Source: Bordetella holmesii ATCC 51541
Lineage (GTDB): Bacteria > Pseudomonadota > Gammaproteobacteria > Burkholderiales > Burkholderiaceae_B
Direction of reading: 5' to 3'
Assembly (NCBI GenBank): GCA_000612485.1
Contig: CP007494.1
Coordinates: forward strand, 2,542,001-2,606,000
DNA: 64,000 nt
Part shown: positions 50,288 to 59,383 of the stretch, piece by piece
Layout: the number at the start of each line of letters is the position of its first letter
Numbering within the stretch: the stretch's first letter is position 1
Notes under the pieces: generated by a model
Databases searched by the model: none
What the model was told of the DNA's origin: nothing
Seen by the model: only the letters and a program-made list of their open reading frames with translations
Position numbers and translations under genes: made by a program

Positions 50288-51155
50288 ATGTCAGCAGGGC
50301 TGCCTTTGCTTGCCTGCGATTGCCATGTCCATGTGGTGGGGCCGCAGGCTGAGTATCCGATGCTGGCCCAGCGGCACTACACGCCAGGCCCGGCCAGCGT
50401 GGAAGGATTGCGCACGCACATGCGGGCGCTGGGTCTGGCGCGAGCCGTGATTGTCCAGCCCAGCATCTACGGCAACGACAACCGCCTGCTCTTGGAGAGC
50501 CTTGCGGCGATGGGCGGGGCGGCGCGCGGGGTTGCTCGATGCGGATGTCAGCGATGCCTGTCTTGCGCGCATGCACGAGACAGGAGTTCGAGGCCTGCGA
50601 GTCAATCTCGAAAGCACCGGTGCCAGCGACGCGGCCGCTGTCAGCCGGGCGTTGGCGATCTGGGCCGCCCGTCTGGCCGGGCAGGGCTGGCATATCCAGG
50701 TCTATGCGTCATTGGATGCCATTGCCCAGGCAGCTCCCACACTGGCTCGCCTGGCCGTGCCGGTCGTTCTGGATCACTTCGCTATGATTCCCGTGCAGGT
50801 GCCGTTGCAGGATGCACGTATTCAAGGCGTGCTGCGGCTGGTGGCCGACGGGGATGCGTACATAAAGCTGTCGGCCTCCTACCGGGTGGCGCCGGATCCA
50901 GATAACGACGCGCAGGCCTGCCGCCTGGCAGCGCTGGCGCGGGCCATCGTGGCCTGCAATCCGGAGCGCGCACTGTGGGCAAGCGATTGGCCGCACACCA
51001 ATCGCCAGCCGGGCCTGCTGCCGACTGAGGTGAGTGCCTACCGCGATGTGCCAGCGGCGCGTCTGCGTGCCGAACTGCATGCCTGGCTGGCAGATGCGGT
51101 GACGCGGGAGCAGGTATTGGTGCGCAATCCGGCTCGCCTTTACGGGTTTCAGTAG
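50288..51155 (+). pseudogene. Amidohydrolase (LigI/PDC-lactonase-like), one frameshift
   Basis: About 288 residues if repaired. It has the metal-binding ACDCHVHVVGP with HxH, QPSIYGNDNRLLLESL, VVLDHFAMIP and LWASDWPHTN, the pattern of 2-pyrone-4,6-dicarboxylate lactonase-type amidohydrolases. Frames change near 50535, between MGGAARGV and LLDADVSDACLARM; the shift fits loss of two bases or gain of one, unlike the other breaks here. It starts two bases after the preceding remnant, so the two formed an operon. Probably hydrolysed a lactone in the same pathway. Confidence 0.8.
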
Positions 51156-51603
51156 GCACGGGTGGCCGGGGCGCCTGGCGCATCCGTTGCAGGGACGCGC
51201 GCGGCGCGCTTGCCTGCGAGGTTGTGCTCTGCGAGGCGCGGGGGTAAGCCGTAGTTCTGTGCAGTTGCGAAATACTCTCCGGATACATGCATTTCTCGAA
51301 AATTTTTATTTGTTCTGGTTTACGGAATTAAAATCGTAAATATGGCCGTTTTTGTTGAATAAACGAAGATATTTGTTTCTGTTTTATTTGTTGAAAGTTG
51401 CTTTTTATTTCCATGAACGGTTCTCAGGCAAAGGGCCGTCGGGCCCCAGGAATGGGTGCTGCCGCCCCGATTGGCCGGTAAGACGGGCCGTCAAGTGTGG
51501 TTATTCTGCTTGTTGCACACTATTTGGTAACAGTGGTGTATTTATGGACGCAGGCAGGCCATAGTGTCCATGAGGGACGTTTCCCTCATGACAAGGAAAG
51601 ACA
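51156..51603 (+). promoter_or_regulatory. AT-rich gap and structured leader of the cold-shock gene
   Basis: No supported gene. Bases 51290-51430 are strikingly AT-rich against the surrounding DNA. Just before the gene a 9-bp hairpin (CATGAGGGA 51569-51577 with 51582-51590) sits immediately upstream of AAGGAAAG and the TTG start, the kind of leader structure that makes csp mRNAs temperature-responsive; that role is inferred. Confidence 0.5.
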
Positions 51604-51813
51604 TTGAAAACAGAAATTGGCGTCGTAAAGTGGTTCAACAGCGAAAAGGGTTTTGGTTTCATCATGCCGGAATCCGGCGGTAAAGACCTCTTTGCGCATT
51701 TCTCGGAAATCGTTGGCAGCGGCTATAAGTCGCTCGAAGAGAATCAACGAGTTTCGTTCGTCGAGGGTATGGGTCCCAAAGGGCCATGCGCGACGAAGAT
51801 TGAGGTGATCTGA
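51604..51813 (+). CDS. Cold-shock protein, CspA family
   Basis: 69 residues, the minimal cold-shock domain: [20 protein letters not shown] with RNP1 KGFGFI, and RNP2 DLFAHFSEI. The start is TTG with AAGGAAAG upstream; no in-frame ATG precedes the domain. A strong terminator follows and the gene is alone in its unit. Distinct from the Csp at 7.7 kb, which has a longer N-terminus. Confidence 0.92.
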   Translation: MKTEIGVVKWFNSEKGFGFIMPESGGKDLFAHFSEIVGSGYKSLEENQRVSFVEGMGPKGPCATKIEVI

Positions 51814-51848
51814 GCGATCACAGCCCGCGGATTTGAATCGCAGGCCCT

Positions 51849-51883
51849 GGGCCGACCTCGAGTAAGTTGAGGTCGGCCCTTTT
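51849..51883 (+). terminator. Terminator of the cold-shock gene
   Basis: An 11-bp perfect stem (GGGCCGACCTC 51849-51859 with 51869-51879) and TTTT. Confidence 0.92.
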
Positions 51884-52055
51884 GCATGGCGGACGTGGTG
51901 GGTTCGGCCGCCGGCTTTGGGGGCTTGACCGGCCGTATGTTGCCGCGGTCCCCATTTGGTTGATGTGCTGATCGGCGGATCCGGCATTTTTGCTCATCTA
52001 CAATCGCTGCCTCAACGCGGCTATTCAGATGTACGCCGGCCAGCCATTACGCAGC

Positions 52056-52955
52056 ATGACTCGCACCAGAAAACCAGCTTCCAGAACCCGGCGCCGCTCC
52101 CCGGCGGCGCGACCCGCCAGCCGCCTTTATCGTTTTTTTCGGGCCCTGTTTGTTTCTTCTATTGTCAGTTTCGGCGCGGCGACCATTGCGCTGGGGCCGA
52201 AATTCTCCATGTCGCCGGCGGATCCGCTGGGGCGTCTGGGATGGCCCCATCAGACGGAAGTGGCGGCGCTGCCTGGAGATACCGCAGAGGTCGTTCAGAC
52301 CAGGTTTAGCGACTGCCCAGAATTTTTCCCGCCGGGTCGAATGCCTGCCGTACCCGCGCGCAGCGGCTTGCGGGAATTGTGTTTTTCGTCATTTGCCATT
52401 TTGCATAATGGCCAGACCAAAACGCCGGTCGTCGTCGCCGAACGCTTGAATCGCGCTCATGTCACGCAGGCTCAGGGTCTGCAGCGCACGGACAAGTTCT
52501 ACGCCGAGGCGCGTCTACCGGTTGGCGAGCGCGCGGAGCTGACGGATTATCGCGGTTCGGGATACTCCCGCGGACACATGGCACCGGCCGGCGACATGGC
52601 AAGCGCAGAAGGCATGGCGCAGAGTTTTTCCTTGGCCAACATGGTCCCGCAGGACCAGAAGCACAATGCGGGGGCCTGGAGTCGCATCGAGCAAGATACC
52701 CGCAAGTACGCGTTGCGCGCTGCGGGCGATGTCTATGTGCTTACCGGGCCGGTTTACTCCGCCAAGCCTGAACACATCGGTCGCGGCGTGGCCGTTCCCC
52801 AGACACTGTTCAAGGTGGTCTACGACGCGACCACGCACCACGCCTGGGTGCACTGGCAGGACAACAATTCGGCCACCAAGGCGCAGGCGCCCATCAGCTA
52901 TGCGGAGTTCGTCGAGCGCACGGGCATGCAGTTGTTACCGTCCAGCGCCCGATAA
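52056..52955 (+). CDS. DNA/RNA non-specific endonuclease (NucA/EndoG type)
   Basis: About 299 residues. A basic N-terminus and one hydrophobic segment (FFRALFVSSIVSFGAATIAL) suggest export or an inner-membrane anchor. The catalytic block DYRGSGYSRGHMAPAGDM contains the DRGH-type His, and NMVPQDQKHNAGAW provides the Asn for Mg binding. It would degrade nucleic acid in the periplasm or outside. The start is uncertain: ATGs at 52029 and 52056 both lack a clear ribosome site. It stands alone between the csp gene and a minus-strand transporter. Confidence 0.88.
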   Translation: MTRTRKPASRTRRRSPAARPASRLYRFFRALFVSSIVSFGAATIALGPKFSMSPADPLGRLGWPHQTEVAALPGDTAEVVQTRFSDCPEFFPPGRMPAVPARSGLRELCFSSFAILHNGQTKTPVVVAERLNRAHVTQAQGLQRTDKFYAEARLPVGERAELTDYRGSGYSRGHMAPAGDMASAEGMAQSFSLANMVPQDQKHNAGAWSRIEQDTRKYALRAAGDVYVLTGPVYSAKPEHIGRGVAVPQTLFKVVYDATTHHAWVHWQDNNSATKAQAPISYAEFVERTGMQLLPSSAR

Positions 52956-52989
52956 GACGGGCGCTGGACGGTCGCGGGTGGCGGCCGGA

Positions 52990-54971
52990 TCAGCTCACCA
53001 CATGCAGGTAATGGCGGTGACGTTCATACTGGTCCAGGATGTCGCCGATGACTTCGGAGCGGCTCCAGCCCATGATGTCGTAGTCCTGCCCCCCTTCGCC
53101 CAGATGGACCTCGGCGCGGAAGTAGCGGCGCTCTTCTTCGTCGCGGGCGTCTTCCGGAGTGAGGCTGGGGCGTATCTCGGCTATCGGCATGACGCTGTAG
53201 CTGAAGTCCAGGTACTGCCCATGGTGGGCGACGTGCAGGGCCACGCTGCCATCGTCGCCTTCTTCAACCCGGCAGGCATAGCCTTCCTTGGAGAGCTCCT
53301 CGGCCACGTTTTCCATGGCGGGACGGGCAACATCGGCGATGAAGCGCTGCACATGCGCGCGGCGCGGCATCATGACCATGTTGCGGATTCGCCGCTGCCA
53401 GGTCTCGGATTGCGGGCGTACCGCTCCACGGCTGGTGCTGCGATAACGCAGCTGGCGCTTGGCGCTGTCGAGCTTCAGCGCCTTGAGCAGACCATAGATG
53501 GAAATCAGAATGACGATCGAGAAGGGCAGGGCGCTGGCCACGGTAGCCGTCTGCAACGCTTTCAGGCCATCGGCCAGCAATAGCGCAATGGCCAAGGCGC
53601 CCATCAGAATAGACCAGAAGACACGCTGCCAGACCGGCGCGTTGTCCACGCCCGAGGCCAGCATGTCTACGACCAAGGCGCCCGTGTCCGCTGAGGTGAC
53701 GAAGAAGATCAACACCATCACCACGCAGAAGAAAGACATCACGGTGGCCCATGGGAACTGTTCAAGAAATACGAACAATGCCAGCGTGCTGTCGGCACGT
53801 ATGGCCTGACCGAAGTCAGACATCCCCCCTGTGAGGATGTGGAAGATGGCGGAGTCGCCAAACACCGTCATCCAGAAGAACGTGAAGCCGGTGGGCACCA
53901 GCAGCATGCCACCGAGGAACTGGCGGATACTGCGCCCGCGCGAGATGCGTGCGATGAACACGCCCACGAAAGGCGACCAGGCGATCCACCAACCCCAGTA
54001 AAAAAGCGTCCATCCCCCGATCCAGTCCGTTTGGTCATAGGCATAGAGGTTGAAGGTGCGGGCCACGATACCCGAAAGGTAGACGCCGACGTTTTCGACA
54101 AAGGCTTGCAACAGAAAAACCGTGGGTCCGGTAAAGAGCACGAACAGAAGCAGCAGCACTGCCAGAACCATATTGGCTTCTGACAGGTAGCGCACGCCCT
54201 TGTCCAGCCCGCTGGCTGCCGAAAGCGTGGCCAGGCCGCAGGCAATCACGATAAGCCCGATCTGCACGGGGTGCTGATGGGCACATCAAAGAGATAATTG
54301 AGACCCGCGTTCATCTGGGCCACGCCCAGCCCCAGGGACGTGGCCACGCCGAGCACCGTGCCTATGATGGCGAAGATATCGACGGCATTGCCGATAGGGC
54401 CGTAAATGCGGTCGCCAAGAATGGGATAGAGCGCCGAGCGCAGCGTCAGCGGCAGCCCGTGACGGAAAGAGAAGTACGCCAGGATGAGCGCGACAGCGGC
54501 ATAGACCGCCCAGCCATGCAGGCCCCAATGAAAGAAAGTGATGCTTAGCGCCTCGCGCGCGGCTTCTGGCGTACCGCCCTGGCCCAGCGGCGGGTCCAGA
54601 AAATGCATGACAGGCTCGGCCACGCCGAAAAACATCAGGCCTATGCCCATGCCCGCGGCAAAGAGCATGGCGTACCAGGTGGGATCGCGGTAGTCAGGCT
54701 GACTGTGATCGGGGCCGAGCTTGATGTCACCATAGCGGCTGAATGCGACCAGCACCATGGTCACCAGAATAGTGGCCACGGCCAGCATATAGAACCAGCT
54801 GGCGTTCAGGAAGATCCAGTCCTGCACGGCGCCGAAAAGCCATTGGGCACGGACCGGAGCCAGCACGGCGAATAAAGCCAGAGCAAGAATGAGGGCGCCC
54901 GAAATGAAAAAGACGGGACGATTGATCAGAATACGTGGCTGTTGCGTCATAGGGCGCTCGGAGGTTGTCAT
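52990..54971 (-). pseudogene. betT: BCCT family choline/betaine transporter (BetT type), one frameshift
   Basis: About 660 residues if repaired, the long BetT form: twelve membrane helices with FAAGMGIGLMFFGVAEPVMH and TLFYWGWWIAWSPFVGVFIAR, then a cytoplasmic osmosensing tail (RRAHVQRFIADVARPAMENV ... DQYERHRHYLHVV). The frame changes near 54265 after FDVPISTP: VQIGLIVIACG is expected, consistent with a missing G in CCGGTG. It imports choline or betaine using ion gradients. The start lies at 54971 or 54950. A sequence error would restore the gene. Confidence 0.85.
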
Positions 54972-55078
54972 GGCGTCTTGGACATTACTGCTGCCCGCAG
55001 GGCGCAAGATAATGCCATGAACCGCAACGACGGGTCGATATCCTGCAAGGGACGTGGTCGCCGCCCCGATTGCCAGCG

Positions 55079-55327
55079 CTAGCCCGGATCTTGCTTGGTA
55101 CCGCGCGAATTGCCGGCCTGCGGCAGGTATAAGGGCAGGCCTTCATGGCTGGCCAGTGCGGCACGAGCCTCATCGGCCGAAAACGGCAGGCGGAAGTCTC
55201 GTGAGACTTCCGCCAGTGCCTCGGCGGCGGTCGTGATTCCCCAGCGCTCCAAGGGGTGCAGCCTTGCGGCCAGGGCTGGATCGGTATCGGAAAGATGCAA
55301 CAGGCGCAGTACGTTTGCCTTGCTCAT
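55079..55327 (-). CDS. Nif11-like small protein
   Basis: 82 residues: MSKANVLRLLHLSDTDPALA ... LEVSRDFRLPFSADEARAAL-type layout, that is, an N-terminal helix, DP-x-L, a central helix and a final FSADEAR segment, resembling the Nif11 domain. A GGGGA site precedes the ATG. Nif11 domains occur in stand-alone proteins and as RiPP leader peptides; no maturase or exporter is adjacent and there is no Cys/Ser/Thr-rich core, so a leader role is unlikely. Function unknown. Confidence 0.55.
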   Translation of the reverse strand: MSKANVLRLLHLSDTDPALAARLHPLERWGITTAAEALAEVSRDFRLPFSADEARAALASHEGLPLYLPQAGNSRGTKQDPG

Positions 55328-55456
55328 ATCGTCCCCCTGAGGTGGCGGGCAGCGCCTGATCGGTGGCCACGTGTGGGGCGCTGCAATCTTATGTGATCCT
55401 ACCCCGAAATGCCGCAAGAGGGCAGCCCGATGCATCCAGGGGCGTTGGCGGCTCTG

Positions 55457-55741
55457 TCAGGCAGCTGGCGCCGGCAATGGCGGGTGGCCAGCCGCCTCCA
55501 GGTAGGCATTGACGGCAAGCGCCAGTTGGGCGAGTGCCTGGCCGGTGAGGGGGCGGTCGGGGCGCGGCTGGATCAAGCCTCGGGCCACAGTGTTGAAGGC
55601 TTCGCCAAAGCGGGCCCGCGTCGGCTCGTCCTGGGCTTGGATCAGGCAATGCAGGGCCGATTCTGCCGTGGCAGTTTTGGCGGCCAGCTCCTGGATGGCC
55701 TGGGCGAAGGCGACGAGAACTTCCTGGTTTTCCATGTTCAC
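55457..55741 (-). CDS. Hypothetical small helical protein
   Basis: 94 residues starting MNMENQEVLVAFAQAIQELA, predominantly helical and Ala-rich, with no signal peptide or membrane segment and a Pro-rich tail (GHPPLPAPAA). I do not recognise a family. It is the second of two short minus-strand genes between the transporter and an iron permease-like gene. Codon usage fits its neighbours. Confidence 0.55.
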   Translation of the reverse strand: MNMENQEVLVAFAQAIQELAAKTATAESALHCLIQAQDEPTRARFGEAFNTVARGLIQPRPDRPLTGQALAQLALAVNAYLEAAGHPPLPAPAA

Positions 55742-55828
55742 TCCTGATGCAAAACACCAGTGTAGGCGATTGCCTGCGGCAGGCCCCTGGGCTAAGGTTT
55801 GCGTGAGATGAGATCAGGGAGATCGGCC

Positions 55829-56281
55829 ATGACACAGTCCCGCTCCAGTGCTGCGAGCCAACATTGCCCGTCGCCCGACGCGTCGCGTCCGGCTATCGCT
55901 TTTGATCGTTTTGCCCGTTTTGCCACACGTTGGGCCGGCAGTTCGCTGGCCTTTGTGACGGCCTTTGCACTGGTGCTCGGCTGGGCGGTTAGCGGACCGG
56001 TATTCGGATACTCGCAAACTTGGCAGTTGGTCATCAACACCGGTACCACGATCGTTACGTTTCTGATGGTGTTTTTGATCCAGCAAAGCCAGAACAAGGA
56101 CAGCCAGGCGGTGCATTTGAAGCTCGATGAGCTGCTGCTGGCGCTCAAGGGCGCCAACGACGGGCTGGTGGACGCCGAAAATCTCGACGAGGCTCAGTTG
56201 CGTAAGCTGGCCGAGCACTATGCGGCGGTAGCTAAAACCCTGCAGGGACACCTGCATCGCCTGGATGGGGACGCGCATTAG
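55829..56281 (+). CDS. Low-affinity iron permease family protein
   Basis: 150 residues: [20 protein letters not shown], a second membrane helix ([20 protein letters not shown]) and [20 protein letters not shown], the hallmark of the PF04120-type 'low affinity iron permease' family. GGGAG precedes the ATG at 55829. It ends overlapping, by four bases, a convergent Lrp-type gene. Iron transport by the bacterial members is not well established, so the name is by family. Confidence 0.82.
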   Translation: MTQSRSSAASQHCPSPDASRPAIAFDRFARFATRWAGSSLAFVTAFALVLGWAVSGPVFGYSQTWQLVINTGTTIVTFLMVFLIQQSQNKDSQAVHLKLDELLLALKGANDGLVDAENLDEAQLRKLAEHYAAVAKTLQGHLHRLDGDAH

Positions 56282-56748
56282 CGCAAGGGTACGGCGGTGG
56301 TGTAGAGCACCTGTTTAAGTGCAAAGCTGGATCGAATGCTGGCCACGCCGGGAATACGAGTAATACGTTCGACGATGAGTTGCTCGAGCGCGTCGACGTC
56401 CTCCACCAGGGCGCGCACCAGATAATCCGCGTCGCCGGACATGAGGTAGCACTCCATGATCTCGGGCAAGACGGCGATTTCGCGCTCGAACACATCGAGC
56501 GCTTCCTTGCGCTGTTTATCCAGGGATATCTGGATGAACACATTGACCTTCAGGCCCAGTTTGCGCGCGTTGAGCAGTGTCACGCGACGATCGATAAGTC
56601 CTTCGGCTTCGAGGCGCCGGACTCTTGCCAGGCACGGCGACGGAGAAAGATTCACACGCTGCGCCAGCTCCACATTGGAGAGCCGGGCGTCGCGTTGCAA
56701 CGCATTGAGTATGCGGATGTCCGTGGCGTCGAGGTCGGAAGCTGGCAT
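56278..56748 (-). CDS. Lrp/AsnC family transcriptional regulator
   Basis: 156 residues with the N-terminal HTH ([40 protein letters not shown]) and a C-terminal RAM/AsnC domain ([20 protein letters not shown]). Typical amino-acid-responsive regulator size. Its tail overlaps the convergent iron permease-like gene. The 290 bases upstream (to 57039) contain its promoter region and no other gene that I can support. Confidence 0.92.
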   Translation of the reverse strand: MPASDLDATDIRILNALQRDARLSNVELAQRVNLSPSPCLARVRRLEAEGLIDRRVTLLNARKLGLKVNVFIQISLDKQRKEALDVFEREIAVLPEIMECYLMSGDADYLVRALVEDVDALEQLIVERITRIPGVASIRSSFALKQVLYTTAVPLR

Positions 56749-57039
56749 GAATGAATGGTGTTCCAGAATTTAACCATTGGGATCTGCTGCCATGCTAGCG
56801 GATAACGGCGCCTGAAGGCAGGCCGCGAGACAGAGAGAGTCAGGGTGTTTCCGCTGACAACTGACGTCGATCCGTCAGTATGAAAGCCTCTTGTTCATCA
56901 TGGCCTACCATCTCGGGGCGAGACGGACGCGTGGTTTCTTTCCGTAACACTTTTGGGGCCATCTGTCGCCAAATTGTTGCGATGAGTGCGCATGGCTTTG
57001 CTAAGCTGAAGACGACCTCAACCACGGAAGGAGGGTCCC

Positions 57040-57633
57040 ATGTTTAATGCCTATAGTCGTACCCGGCGCGCGGGAATGGCCGCAGCAGCCGTTGCTTTGG
57101 CAGGGTTGGTGTTTACGGGTTGCACCACCACCAAGGCGCAGGACAGTGGATCGGCGACGAGCCAGCGTCAGGAAATCAACTCGGGTGCCGACAACGCCCT
57201 GTCGCGCCTGAACCAGGCGTCGCCGGATGCTCAGGCCCTGATCCAGAAGGCCAAGGGCGTGCTGGTATTCCCATCGGTGGTCAGCGCCAGCTTTATCGTG
57301 GGTGCCCAATACGGCAAGGGCGTGCTGCGCGTCGGCGGCAAGGATGTCGGTTATTACAGCACCACAGCGGGTTCGGTTGGCTTCCAGGCCGGTGCGCAGT
57401 CCAAAGCGGTCATTCTGCTTTTCATGACGCAGGAAGCGCTGGATAAATTCCGCAACAGCAATGGCTGGACTGCCGGGGTCGATGTGTCGGTGGCGGTGGC
57501 CAACATCGGTGCGAATGGCCGTATTGACACCATTTCGGCACAGAAACCGGTGGTCGGCTTCATTCTGACCAATACGGGTCTGATGGCGGGCGTTTCGCTC
57601 GAGGGTGCCAAGATCAACAAGCTGGACCTCTAA
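57040..57633 (+). CDS. YSC84-domain lipoprotein
   Basis: 197 residues. A lipoprotein signal ends at LAGLVFTGC-TTT. The body has KAKGVLVFPSVVSASFIVGA, GVLRVGGKDVGYYSTTAGS and NGRIDTISAQKPVVGFILTN, the YSC84/SYLF-like lipid-binding domain. Strong GGAGGG site upstream. Members are often stress-induced envelope proteins. The next gene (CsbD-like) starts 47 bases downstream and may share transcription. Confidence 0.85.
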   Translation: MFNAYSRTRRAGMAAAAVALAGLVFTGCTTTKAQDSGSATSQRQEINSGADNALSRLNQASPDAQALIQKAKGVLVFPSVVSASFIVGAQYGKGVLRVGGKDVGYYSTTAGSVGFQAGAQSKAVILLFMTQEALDKFRNSNGWTAGVDVSVAVANIGANGRIDTISAQKPVVGFILTNTGLMAGVSLEGAKINKLDL

Positions 57634-57680
57634 GGTAAACGCGCCGCCCGTCAAGGCGGCGCTATCAAAGGAGCTGCAAT

Positions 57681-57965
57681 ATGTCGATCGATACAGTAAC
57701 AGGAAAGGCCAAGGAATTGGCGGGCCGCGGTGAAGAAGCCGCTGGCGAAGTGTTCGAGGACGCCAAGCTGCGGGCACGCGGTATTGCGCGGCAGATGGAA
57801 GGCAAAGTGCAGGGCGCGATGGGCACGGCGGCCGACAGCATCGATGATGTGGCTGACACCGTGCAATCGCTGGTGCGCCGCCATCCTATGGGGTCGCTGC
57901 TGGCTGTGGGCGTGGCGGCTTATCTGCTGGGCCGCGTCGCAGGCGCGATACGCCGTCGCCATTGA
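57681..57965 (+). CDS. CsbD-like/YqjD-type membrane-anchored stress protein
   Basis: 94 residues. The N-terminal repeat-like part (SIDTVTGKAKELAGRGEEAA, RQMEGKVQGAMGTAADSI) resembles CsbD, and the C-terminus carries one membrane helix (GSLLAVGVAAYLLGRVAGAI) before RRRH, as in ElaB/YqjD proteins. It looks like a tail-anchored, possibly ribosome- or membrane-associated stress protein. Terminator follows. Confidence 0.7.
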   Translation: MSIDTVTGKAKELAGRGEEAAGEVFEDAKLRARGIARQMEGKVQGAMGTAADSIDDVADTVQSLVRRHPMGSLLAVGVAAYLLGRVAGAIRRRH

Positions 57966-57983
57966 CCGGCGTATCTGGCAAAA

Positions 57984-58012
57984 AAAATCCCGGTTATGCA
58001 CCGGGATTTTTT
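57984..58012. terminator. Bidirectional terminator
   Basis: Stem AAAATCCCGG-type (57984-57994 with 58000-58010) with T and A runs on the two sides, between the convergent CsbD-like and small membrane protein genes. Confidence 0.9.
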
Positions 58013-58021
58013 ATGGCCGCT

Positions 58022-58204
58022 TCATTCCAGAGAAGATACGAGCAAGAAGCCCAGCGGTATTATCAAAAGAAACGCGTAAGTGGACCCAGCCAGGGCGGCG
58101 GACATTTTCGCCGCAATCCCTGTCCCGGCGGATTGCCACGTTTTCACCGCCAATCCAGCGATGGCCAGGATAACCAACAACGAACAGACTGCTACATAAG
58201 TCAT
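58022..58204 (-). CDS. Hypothetical small membrane protein
   Basis: 60 residues with two predicted membrane helices (MTYVAVCSLLVILAIAGLAV and YAFLLIIPLGFLLVSSLE) joined by a short polar stretch. GGAGG lies four bases before the ATG at 58204, a strong site that fixes this start over the longer frame. No family recognised. Convergent with the CsbD-like gene. Confidence 0.65.
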   Translation of the reverse strand: MTYVAVCSLLVILAIAGLAVKTWQSAGTGIAAKMSAALAGSTYAFLLIIPLGFLLVSSLE

Positions 58205-58683
58205 GTTGCCTCCGTCACACCCGCTAGGGGTACAACGGCGTTGCGGGGGTCGCAACGCCTTGTTCAAGCTGTTGTGATTGCATTTTGCGCCGCTAAATTG
58301 GAAAGTGCCCTAGGGTTTTCCAGAGGATCTACTTGACGGACGGTGCGCGATTGCGGTGCGGCAGACGCTTGCGCTGCGACGCATCAAATCGGGTTTGGCG
58401 GCGTATTGCGTGCCGACGACGCGGGTGGAAGCTCTGATCCGGGGCGGCGGCCGCGCAGAATTGTTGCGTCGCATTGATGCATTGCGCGAATATTTCGCGT
58501 TGTCGCAGAACGCCGCTTGTGTTGCCCGGCGGCGGCAGAATCTCGAGAGTTGCTCGTAGTAGGGAGTCGGCGGGCGCCTTTGCTTCCCGCCGGCGGCTGC
58601 CGTGAGCGAAAGCCTGTCCTGGGCGCGCGCAATCCATCAGAAACGGGCATGATATGTTCTGCGCTTTCAGTTTCGAGGTTCAG
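58205..58683. other. Gap with a perfect hairpin and a doubtful small frame
   Basis: About 480 bases. A 9-bp perfect hairpin GGCGTTGCG/CGCAACGCC lies at 58237-58259. A plus-strand frame at 58356-58559 (67 codons, GTG start, Arg-rich: TLALRRIKSGLAAYCVPTTR) is possible but has no good ribosome site; I do not call it a gene. Confidence 0.35.
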
Positions 58684-58896
58684 ATGGCACGGCATTCGTT
58701 TCAGCAAGGAGAATTGGCGTATTGGCTGCAAATCGTCGCCGAACAAGGCGACAAGGCGCAGGTGCCGGAGAACTTCGCCGAGGCGCTGGTGACGTTGCGC
58801 TGTGTCGAGCGCGGCCCCGAGGGCCAGTTGGTGATCACGGAGAAAGGCAGGCTGGCGCTTCATATGGAGGGGCTGGGCGCGATTCATCGCGTTTAG
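58684..58896 (+). CDS. Hypothetical protein
   Basis: 70 residues: MARHSFQQGELAYWLQIVAE, VPENFAEALVTLRCVERGPE, LVITEKGRLALHMEGLG. The last part looks like the end of a winged-helix-type fold (xLVITEKGRxAL), but the protein is too short for a normal regulator and I do not recognise the family. Codon usage is typical of the region. Confidence 0.55.
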   Translation: MARHSFQQGELAYWLQIVAEQGDKAQVPENFAEALVTLRCVERGPEGQLVITEKGRLALHMEGLGAIHRV

Positions 58897-59043
58897 GACC
58901 ATTGCGGAACAAACTGTTGCGTAGTTGGTTAGCAGGGTGGTTGAACTTGCAGGCATTGGGACAGTCGTATTACTACAGGCGGGAGTTTCCGCCCTCCAAC
59001 AAGGCGGTCAGCCGACCGACTTGAAGCAAACTGGGAGGACGCC

Positions 59044-59256
59044 ATGCAGCTTCGCGACCAGGAAGTACTGATAGACCTGTCTACTGCCGCTATGGACACA
59101 GGCGGCTATGGGGTATTGCTTACCGTGACGGCCGAAGGCGGCACCGAGATAGACGCCGCGTTTTCTTACCTGGGCCCGTGCGCGTCGCTTGATGAGGCAC
59201 GTGATAGAGCGGAGTCGTTCGCGCAGGATTGGCTGAGCGAAAACATATATCGTTAA
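59044..59256 (+). CDS. Hypothetical protein
   Basis: 70 residues starting MQLRDQEVLIDLSTAAMDTG, with SLDEARDRAESFAQDWLSEN near the end. GGGAGGACGCC before the ATG supports translation. Predicted small alpha/beta protein without membrane or export signals; no family recognised. A GGGCCGGCC/GGCCGGCCC hairpin follows at 59280-59307 and may be a terminator. Confidence 0.6.
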   Translation: MQLRDQEVLIDLSTAAMDTGGYGVLLTVTAEGGTEIDAAFSYLGPCASLDEARDRAESFAQDWLSENIYR

Positions 59257-59383
59257 CCTCCAACCCTGATCGTTACCAAGGGCCGGCCACCTTCCGTAGG
59301 CCGGCCCGTGCTGTTTCTGGGGCTGACCTCTGAGTTGAGTTATTCTGCGGGTCGGCCGCGATGCACTCCTTTTGCCAGCAAGC

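Noticed and set aside
55079..55327. RiPP precursor peptide
   Set aside because: No core region rich in Cys/Ser/Thr after the Nif11-like part, and no maturation or export genes adjacent.
58329..58637. Minus-strand 102-codon frame in the 58.2-58.7 kb gap
   Set aside because: No ribosome site, composition of a shadow frame, and no recognisable motifs.
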